Assembly (NCBI GenBank): GCA_028714615.1 | Contig: JAQTMA010000052.1 | Coordinates: 1-12,615, forward strand | Length of the DNA: 12,615 bases | From: Anaerolineaceae bacterium | GTDB taxonomy: Bacteria; Chloroflexota; Anaerolineae; Anaerolineales; Anaerolineaceae | Direction of reading: 5' to 3' | Shown here: one piece after another, positions 7,714 to 12,615 of the stretch | How positions within the stretch are numbered: position 1 is the stretch's first letter | Layout of the letters: each line of letters starts with the position of its first letter | Translations under genes and position numbers: made by a program | Notes under the pieces: generated by a model | What the model was told of the DNA's origin: nothing | What the model saw: only the letters and a program-made list of their open reading frames with translations | Database searches by the model: none

Positions 7714-8720
7714 ACAACAAATCTACCTCAAATTTCATCTTGAAAAATGGCTTCTATTTCGTCATCCTGGTAGTCATTATCTATTTCTCTGCCGCAGCCC
7801 CGCATTTCTTAAGCTTTAGTAACTTTAATGGGTTATTCCATGCTGCTGCACCATTGCTCGTCATTGCGACAGCTATGTCGCTGGTTGTATTTATTGGAAA
7901 ACTCGATATTTCTCTTGGATCCATTGCATATTTGTCATGCAGTGTTGGGGTGACTTTGGTCAAATATTTCCACATCAACCCTTTGTTGGCCTTGGCAACG
8001 ATCTTAATTACTGGAGCTTTGTGCGGAGCATTGAATGGATTTATTGTCACCATTCTGAAAGTAAACCCATTGGTCGCAACACTAGGCACGATGACAGCAT
8101 TAAGAGGGTTAGGCCTTGTCATTACCCAATCTTATGAATACAGAATCCCTGCAGATGTGAGATCCATTGGAAACGCCACCATTTTGGGTATCTATACGGA
8201 TGTATGGCTTGCTTTGTTAATTATCGCTATCATGGCTTTTGTACAAATGAAGACCGTATTTGGCCGACAATTGATGGCGATTGGCAATGGTGAGCAATTG
8301 GCTGAAAGGTTAGGTGTTGAAGTAAAGAAGTTGACTTTTATCAGTTTTATCCTGGCAGGTACGATTGCCAGCATCGGGGGAATTATCAGCATGCTTCAAA
8401 TTGGTTCTCATACTTTCTTCCTTGGGCTTGGTTATGAATTCAGTGCTGTAGCCGCTGTTGTGCTTGGCGGTATTAGCCTCTTTGGCGGAGAGGGTTATAT
8501 ATTTCCGGGAGTACTCGTCGGTGCATTCACACTACAACTCATTCAAAATGGATTGAACCAGGTTGGGGCAAATCCTTATCTCTATAGTTTCATCAATGGC
8601 GGGATAATTTTCCTTGCAATGGCCATGGATGCCCTAAAAACCACAGTCAGAACACAGGTGAAATTGGTGAAATTGCCATCAAATCAACCTGGGTCCAGAA
8701 AAACCCAAACGGGGGAATGA
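7710..8720 (+). CDS. RbsC-type sugar ABC transporter permease (second of two)
   Basis: A 336-residue membrane protein of the same family as the first permease but clearly divergent from it. Hydrophobic spans begin at residue 14. Motifs are GKLDISLGSIAYLS (63-76, with KLD replacing the usual GMD), the ATPase-contact loop GRQLMAIGNGEQLAERLG (185-202) and AVVLGGISLFGGEG (249-262). The C-terminus has a polar, charged tail of about 25 residues. GGAG lies 7 bases before ATG 7710, which overlaps the ATPase stop (ATGA). Two unequal permeases suggest a heterodimeric channel of the LsrC/LsrD kind rather than the RbsC homodimer; this is inference from gene content. Confidence 0.93.
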   Translation: MNNKSTSNFILKNGFYFVILVVIIYFSAAAPHFLSFSNFNGLFHAAAPLLVIATAMSLVVFIGKLDISLGSIAYLSCSVGVTLVKYFHINPLLALATILITGALCGALNGFIVTILKVNPLVATLGTMTALRGLGLVITQSYEYRIPADVRSIGNATILGIYTDVWLALLIIAIMAFVQMKTVFGRQLMAIGNGEQLAERLGVEVKKLTFISFILAGTIASIGGIISMLQIGSHTFFLGLGYEFSAVAAVVLGGISLFGGEGYIFPGVLVGAFTLQLIQNGLNQVGANPYLYSFINGGIIFLAMAMDALKTTVRTQVKLVKLPSNQPGSRKTQTGE

Positions 8721-8726
8721 CAAAAA

Positions 8727-8808
8727 GGAGGTGATGAAAGTACAAAACCTAGTATTTTGTAGGGGAATAAGTCCAAATCCACAGGATGATGAAATAAAAG
8801 GAGAATAG
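8727..8808 (+). promoter_or_regulatory. Binding-protein gene leader: extended Shine-Dalgarno, 24-codon reading frame and small hairpin
   Basis: The gap between the second permease and the binding-protein gene opens with AAGGAGGTGATG (8725-8736), an unusually complete match to the 16S anti-Shine-Dalgarno. The ATG at 8734 opens a 24-codon frame ending TAG at 8806, three bases before the next ATG. Its GGAGG is only 2 bases from that ATG, too close for efficient initiation, so a real peptide is doubtful. TACAAAA (8741-8747) and TTTTGTA (8755-8761) form a 7-bp stem with a 7-base loop. The stretch could be a ribosome standby site, an mRNA 5' stabiliser or a leader peptide; the sequence does not decide. 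Confidence 0.35.
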
Positions 8809-8810
8809 TA

Positions 8811-9902
8811 ATGAAGAAAAGCATGCTCTTCCTCGCTTCCGTTATTTTGATTATGTCCATGGTTCTGGCTGCCTGTGCGCCTGCTGCTCCTGCCGAACCC
8901 ACAAAGCCAGCAGCGACAACTGCACCGGCAGTTCCTGCTACTAGTGCACCAACGACATTGAAGAAAGTGGTGATTGGAATCTCCTGGGATGAAAAAGCAA
9001 TCCCCCTGATCCAGGCATGGGAAGACTATATGAAAGCCGAAGCCGCAAAACTTGGACCTGAAAACGGCCTCGATATCTCGTTTGTGATCAATGTAGCCAA
9101 CCTTGATCCGACAAAACAAGCAGCTAACATTGAAGATCTGATCCAACAAAAAGTGGATATTATTCTGGCTCGGGCAAAAGATGGGACTGCCATTGGGGCA
9201 TCTATCCGTGCTGCCCGCGAAGCAGGTATCCCATTTGTTGTATTTGACCGCAAATCTTTGACAGAAGAACAAGGCACAGCTTACACCGGAGGTGATAGCT
9301 ACAACCAAGGGAAAGATACTGCTGAAGCGCTCGCGAAGATTCTTCACGCCAAGGGGATCAAGGGCAAATGCATCGAGGTGATGGGCGACTTGAAGGATAA
9401 CAATGCGGTATTGCGGTCCCAGGCTTTTAATGAAGTGGCAAAAGCCACTGGTGATATCGAAGTAATCCAACAGGTTCCAACTGAGTGGAATCCCGAGTTA
9501 TTCAAAAGTGGTGTAACCAATGCTTTACAGGCGCATCCTGAAGCCGATTGCATGTTCCTGGCAAGTGACTTTGCCTGGTCAGCCGTACAATCTGCATTAG
9601 AAAGCCAAAATCGTTGGGCAAAGATTGGTGAAAAGAATCATATCATCACCGCTACTTGCGACCTATTCCCAGACGCCTTGGTGGCTATGGAAGCGGGTTA
9701 CATCGATGTCAGTACGATTTGGGATGCCTACACGCAGGCTCAAACCATGGTGAAAGTTTTGGTAGCAATTGCGAAGGGCGAAGATCCGGGTTGTGGTAAA
9801 GACGGATGCCTGGCCAAGGGTCGTACGGTAACGAAGGACACTCTCAAAGACGTTCCATTTATTTGGGCGAAAGATTACGCAAACTGGCACGGTACCAACT
9901 AA
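8811..9902 (+). CDS. Sugar ABC transporter substrate-binding lipoprotein (RbsB-like)
   Basis: A 363-residue extracytoplasmic protein that would deliver a sugar to the permease pair. The lipoprotein signal MKKSMLFLASVILIMSMV is followed by LAAC with lipidated C22, then an Ala/Pro/Thr-rich tether to about residue 50. The mature domain is a type 1 periplasmic-binding fold (Peripla_BP_4): VVIGISWDEKAIPLIQAW near residue 53, the NIEDLIQQKVDIILARAKDG stretch (107-126), and REAGIPFVVFDRKS (136-149). C328 and C333 (GCGKDGC) near the C-terminus may form a disulphide, and single Cys occur at 187, 247 and 283. GGAG lies 7 bases before the ATG. The lipid anchor and linker fit a Chloroflexota-type envelope. 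The ligand is not deducible, although context suggests a monosaccharide that is metabolised through a ketose. Confidence 0.93.
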   Translation: MKKSMLFLASVILIMSMVLAACAPAAPAEPTKPAATTAPAVPATSAPTTLKKVVIGISWDEKAIPLIQAWEDYMKAEAAKLGPENGLDISFVINVANLDPTKQAANIEDLIQQKVDIILARAKDGTAIGASIRAAREAGIPFVVFDRKSLTEEQGTAYTGGDSYNQGKDTAEALAKILHAKGIKGKCIEVMGDLKDNNAVLRSQAFNEVAKATGDIEVIQQVPTEWNPELFKSGVTNALQAHPEADCMFLASDFAWSAVQSALESQNRWAKIGEKNHIITATCDLFPDALVAMEAGYIDVSTIWDAYTQAQTMVKVLVAIAKGEDPGCGKDGCLAKGRTVTKDTLKDVPFIWAKDYANWHGTN

Positions 9903-9927
9903 TCCATTCAATGGATGAGGGGTAGCG

Positions 9928-9993
9928 CCATCAAGGGCTTTGACAGTTGATCTCATCGTCGAAAAAGCAAAGCCCTTGATGGTATTTATTTAT
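9928..9993 (+). terminator. Large stem-loop after the binding-protein gene, probable intra-operon terminator or mRNA stabiliser
   Basis: CCATCAAGGGCTTTG (9928-9942) and CAAAGCCCTTGATGG (9968-9982) are perfect 15-base inverted repeats around a 25-base loop. The sequence that follows, TATTTATTTAT, is T-rich but not an uninterrupted T-run, so termination may be partial. A second small palindrome, ATCCATT-C-AATGGAT (9902-9916), overlaps the last base of the stop codon. In this position such structures often make binding-protein mRNA more abundant than the rest of the operon. Confidence 0.6.
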
Positions 9994-10031
9994 CCCTGTT
10001 TCTTTTGTCAATACAATTATCAGGAGGTCAA

Positions 10032-10466
10032 ATGCTTAAAGGCATAGACAAAGCTATCTCACCCGATATGATCAAAGTATTAATGGAGATGGGGCATGGC
10101 GATGAATTAGTCATAGCAGATGGCAACTTTCCCGCTGCTAGCTTAGCCCAGAGAATCATTTGGGGGGGAGATATTAAGGTAAGTACCATCCTGGATTCGA
10201 TATTGAAACTTTTTCCCCTGGACCAATATGTCGAACACCCGGTTGTATTAATGTCCGTGGTGCCAGGTGATCCCTATGTTCCCACCGTATGGGAAGGTTT
10301 TTATAAAGTAGTCAAGGCGCATGAGTCCGGGTTTGATAGTTTTGAATGGATAGATCGGTATTCATTTTATGAACGGACAAGCAGGGCTTATGCCGTGATC
10401 ACTACCACCGATTTGAGTCTTTATGCAAATATTATCTTGAAGAAAGGCGTCATTACGGATCATTAA
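10032..10466 (+). CDS. RbsD/FucU-family sugar mutarotase (FucU-like)
   Basis: A 144-residue cytoplasmic protein, the normal length for FucU, which interconverts alpha and beta anomers of a free monosaccharide. Similarity to E. coli FucU is visible along the whole chain: ISPDMIKVLMEMGHGDE (9-25, with H22), IADGNFPA (28-35), PVVLMSVVPGD (70-80), SFYERTSRAYAVI (111-123) and YANIILKKGV (131-140). The E. coli stretch DAHFPAHS reads DGNFPAAS here, losing two His residues, so substrate preference may differ. ATG 10032 has AGGAGG ending 4 bases upstream; the frame is open from 10005, but the longer version adds 9 unrelated residues. It follows the 9928-9982 stem-loop, so it is probably transcribed at a reduced level or from its own weak promoter. 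With the FucI-like isomerase it supports monosaccharide catabolism. Confidence 0.88.
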   Translation: MLKGIDKAISPDMIKVLMEMGHGDELVIADGNFPAASLAQRIIWGGDIKVSTILDSILKLFPLDQYVEHPVVLMSVVPGDPYVPTVWEGFYKVVKAHESGFDSFEWIDRYSFYERTSRAYAVITTTDLSLYANIILKKGVITDH

Positions 10467-10558
10467 TCAACTGTCGTCTTCTTAATTATTTCTTAATTCT
10501 TTCCCCCAATCCCCTCATTTCTTCCTTATTCTCCAAAGCTATGCTATCCATCGTTCAA

Positions 10559-10583
10559 CGGGGTCGGCCCTCAACCGGCCCCG
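10559..10583 (+). other. GC-rich stem-loop in the leader of the KimA-like gene
   Basis: CGGGGTCGG (10559-10567) and CCGGCCCCG (10575-10583) pair over 9 positions with one G-U wobble and a 7-base loop. The stem ends 28 bases before ATG 10612. No T-run follows, so a simple terminator is unlikely in this direction. The rest of 10467-10611 is pyrimidine-rich, with TTCTTAATT repeated twice at about 10478-10500. I see no match to the c-di-AMP riboswitch that controls B. subtilis kimA, though I cannot run a structure search. Confidence 0.4.
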
Positions 10584-10611
10584 ATCTGTATGGTTGCAGA
10601 AAGCTGACTCA

Positions 10612-12549
10612 ATGGATATCCATCAATACTCACCGTTCGTCGTGGTTCATCCGCAAGGAGAAGCCGCACCTCACAAGACCTGGCGATCATGGCTCATCGG
10701 CCGCCCGCTCCAAACCGCGGATGCACCCAACCAAACCATCGGGAAAGCGATCGGCCTGGCGGTTTTTGCGTCGGATGCGCTTTCTTCCACCGCCTATGCC
10801 ACCCAGGAGATTATGATCATCCTGGTTGCGATCGGTACGAGTGCACTCAACCTGGTATTTCCCATCTCGCTGGCGATCGTCACGCTGATGGTGATCGTGA
10901 CCATCTCATACCAGCAGACGATTCACTCGTATCCGGGAGGCGGCGGCGCTTACATCGTCGCTCGCGATAACCTCGGCGAGTTGCCGGCCCAGACCGCCGG
11001 GGCTGCCTTGCTGACCGATTACATCCTGACTGTGGCAGTTTCCATCTCCTCCGGGGTGGCCCAAATCGTCTCTGCGTTTCCATTACTCAACCCCTATCGG
11101 GTCACCATTTCCGTAGCCCTGGTCTTATTCATCATGTTGATGAATCTCCGGGGAGTGAAAGAGTCGGGGGCCCTGTTTGCGATTCCTGTTTACTTTTTCG
11201 TATTCACCATGTTCATCACCGTCGGTTTAGGCTTCCTGCGCTACTTTACCGGATCCCTGGGAACAGTGGTCAACCCGCCTGTCATCACGGCCATTGGGAC
11301 TCTCGGAGTGGTTACTCCCTTCCTGCTTCTGCATGCTTTTTCCAGCGGCACATCTGCTCTGACCGGTATCGAAGCAATCTCGAACGGGATTACTGCTTTC
11401 AAAGAACCCCGCAGCAAGAATGCAGGCACAACCCTATTGTGGATGTCAGGCATCCTGGCCACCTTGTTTCTGGCCATCTCTTTCCTCTCCGGGCGGATTA
11501 GCGCCATCCCCTCCGAAGGAGAAACGATCATATCTCAGTTGGCCCGTACTGTATTTGCCGGACAGGGAGTGCTTTACTTGGCGCTAATTTCAGGCACAGC
11601 CGTCATTCTGGTGATGGCAGCGAACACGGCCTTCGCCGATTTCCCTCGCCTGGGTGCGTTGCATGCCACCGATGGTTTTCTCCCGCGCCAGATGACCTTT
11701 CGGGGTAGCCGCCTGGTTTTTTCCAAAGGGATTATTGCCCTGGCAGTTCTGGCTTCTGCCCTCATCATCCTGTTCCAGGCCAGCGTCACCCGCCTCATCC
11801 CGCTCTACGCCATCGGGGTGTTTATGTCCTTCACCCTCTCGCAGGCAGGCATGGCCCGCCGCTGGTGGAAGTCCGGTCACCTGAAGGCAGGCGAGCAGAT
11901 CGTCGAACCCGGCTCGGTCATCACCCTGGATCCCCGTTGGAAATTCAAGATGGTGATCAATAGCTTCGGCGCTGTCAGCACTTTTGTCGTCATGTTTATC
12001 TTTGCCATTACCAAGTTCAAGGACGGCGCCTGGATCATCATTCTGCTGATTCCTACCCTGGTCACCATCTTTTTCTCCATTCACCACCATTACAAAGCGG
12101 TCGCGAAAAAACTGTCTCTCGACCAGTTCCGCTCCTCTTTTCGCATCACCCACCACCGCGTCATTCTCCTGGTCGGGGGTGTCCACCGCGGATCGTTGAG
12201 TGCGCTCGCTTACGCCCGTTCTCTCTCCCCGGATGTAACCGCCGTCTACGTCTCAATCAATCCCCAGGATGAAGGCAAGGTTCGCGACAAGTGGAGCAAG
12301 TATGGAGAAGGCATTCGCCTGGTCATCCTGCAATCCTCCTACCGGCTGTTCATTGAACCCGTCATGGAGTATATCGAGAGCCTGTTGGCGTTGCGCCAGG
12401 CCAACGAGCTGTTAACCATCGTCGTCCCGCAGTTTGTCACCAAACATTGGTGGGAAAACTTGCTCCACGATCAGACCGCACTTCTCTTGCGTTTTGCCTT
12501 GCTGCTCAAGCCGGGTGTCGTGGTCATCGAAGTCCCCTATCAGGTATAG
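10612..12549 (+). CDS. KimA-like potassium importer (APC superfamily)
   Basis: A 645-residue membrane protein predicted to import K+ with protons. It aligns by eye with B. subtilis KimA (YdaO) from the cytoplasmic start (WLIGRPL, 27-33) through about 12 membrane spans to the C-terminal cytoplasmic domain. Residues matching those described for K+ binding or transport in KimA, as I recall them, are conserved: D55 and Y62 in ASDALSSTAYATQE, D136 and T140 in LTDYILT, T251 and E254 in SALTGIEAIS, and Y399 in LIPLYAIGVF. The C-terminal part (about 510-645) has a universal-stress-like fold with VGGVHRGSLSALAYARSL and VVPQFVTKHWWENLLHDQ. The upstream ribosome-binding signal is weak (AGAAAG). A TTG at 10594 could add 6 residues, but ATG 10612 is preferred. 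It is GC-rich, unlike the transporter genes before it, and is a separate unit. Confidence 0.9.
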   Translation: MDIHQYSPFVVVHPQGEAAPHKTWRSWLIGRPLQTADAPNQTIGKAIGLAVFASDALSSTAYATQEIMIILVAIGTSALNLVFPISLAIVTLMVIVTISYQQTIHSYPGGGGAYIVARDNLGELPAQTAGAALLTDYILTVAVSISSGVAQIVSAFPLLNPYRVTISVALVLFIMLMNLRGVKESGALFAIPVYFFVFTMFITVGLGFLRYFTGSLGTVVNPPVITAIGTLGVVTPFLLLHAFSSGTSALTGIEAISNGITAFKEPRSKNAGTTLLWMSGILATLFLAISFLSGRISAIPSEGETIISQLARTVFAGQGVLYLALISGTAVILVMAANTAFADFPRLGALHATDGFLPRQMTFRGSRLVFSKGIIALAVLASALIILFQASVTRLIPLYAIGVFMSFTLSQAGMARRWWKSGHLKAGEQIVEPGSVITLDPRWKFKMVINSFGAVSTFVVMFIFAITKFKDGAWIIILLIPTLVTIFFSIHHHYKAVAKKLSLDQFRSSFRITHHRVILLVGGVHRGSLSALAYARSLSPDVTAVYVSINPQDEGKVRDKWSKYGEGIRLVILQSSYRLFIEPVMEYIESLLALRQANELLTIVVPQFVTKHWWENLLHDQTALLLRFALLLKPGVVVIEVPYQV

Positions 12550-12586
12550 CGGGAGGCCCGTAATTCTCCTCGTAAGATGGTTCGTA

Positions 12587-12609
12587 GAGACGCCCCGCTG
12601 GGGCGTCTC
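12587..12609. repeat. Perfect GAGACGCCCC hairpin, probable dispersed repeat or terminator
   Basis: GAGACGCCCC (12587-12596) and GGGGCGTCTC (12600-12609) are perfect 10-base arms around a GCT loop, 37 bases after the KimA-like stop. It resembles the GTAGAGACG...CGTCTCTAC hairpins that I recall as scattered, multi-copy elements in Chloroflexota and cyanobacteria. No T-run follows within the window, so it is a poor intrinsic terminator. Only one copy is visible here, so its repeat status is inferred. Confidence 0.55.
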
Positions 12610-12615
12610 CCTCGT

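Noticed and set aside
8679..9470. Long minus-strand open frame (263 codons)
   Set aside because: It lies opposite the binding-protein gene, is rich in Cys, Ser and Phe in low-complexity runs, has no recognisable domain, and the plus-strand frame is a clear lipoprotein.
9983..10031. Independent promoter for the mutarotase gene (TACAAT at 10012)
   Set aside because: No acceptable -35 box is present at the right distance, and the start of transcription would fall inside the AGGAGG ribosome-binding site.
10467..10611. c-di-AMP riboswitch ahead of the KimA-like gene
   Set aside because: Expected because of B. subtilis kimA, but I could not recognise its conserved segments, and the region is short.
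11590..12186. Minus-strand open frame (198 codons) opposite the KimA-like gene
   Set aside because: It is a highly charged Asp/Gly/Gln-rich shadow of the hydrophobic plus-strand codons, without motifs.

Overview
The window looks like a chromosomal segment from an anaerobic, sugar-fermenting bacterium, most likely Chloroflexota (Anaerolineae-like). This is an inference from three things: the lipoprotein start 'LAAC' followed by a long Ala/Pro/Thr linker, the abundance of RbsABC-type sugar transport and URO-D-like genes, and a GAGACGCCCC hairpin at the right end that resembles dispersed hairpin repeats I associate with that phylum. No rRNA, tRNA, CRISPR array, transposase or phage gene is visible.

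Layout. Positions 1-1247 (minus strand) hold most of an AAA-type ATPase with a C-terminal DUF234/PD-(D/E)XK nuclease-like domain, cut off by the left edge. It is read away from a roughly 180-bp AT-rich divergent promoter region containing a 37-bp near-palindrome and a second short palindrome. From about 1429/1504 to 10466 runs one long plus-strand sugar cassette: FucI-fold isomerase, ketose 3-epimerase (D-psicose/D-tagatose epimerase family), URO-D-like protein, RbsC-type permease, RbsA-type double ATPase, second RbsC-type permease, substrate-binding lipoprotein and a FucU/RbsD-type mutarotase. Several junctions overlap by ATGA (3854, 7710), and a 15-bp perfect stem-loop separates the binding-protein gene from the mutarotase gene. 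From 10612 to 12549 is a separate gene for a KimA-like potassium importer, followed by the hairpin repeat at the edge.

How the genes fit together (inference). The ABC system would import a monosaccharide, the mutarotase would equilibrate its anomers, the FucI-like enzyme would convert aldose to ketose, and the 3-epimerase would change C-3 of the ketose. No sugar kinase, aldolase, dehydrogenase or transcriptional regulator lies in the window, so the pathway must finish elsewhere. The URO-D-like protein does not belong to any sugar route I know. It is the most interesting unknown here: either a corrinoid-dependent methyltransferase relative or an uncharacterised activity linked to the sugar. 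The substrate cannot be assigned from sequence alone.

Base composition changes inside the cassette: the first two enzyme genes and the KimA-like gene are GC-rich, while the URO-D and transporter genes are clearly more AT-rich. This suggests that enzymes and transporter have different histories.
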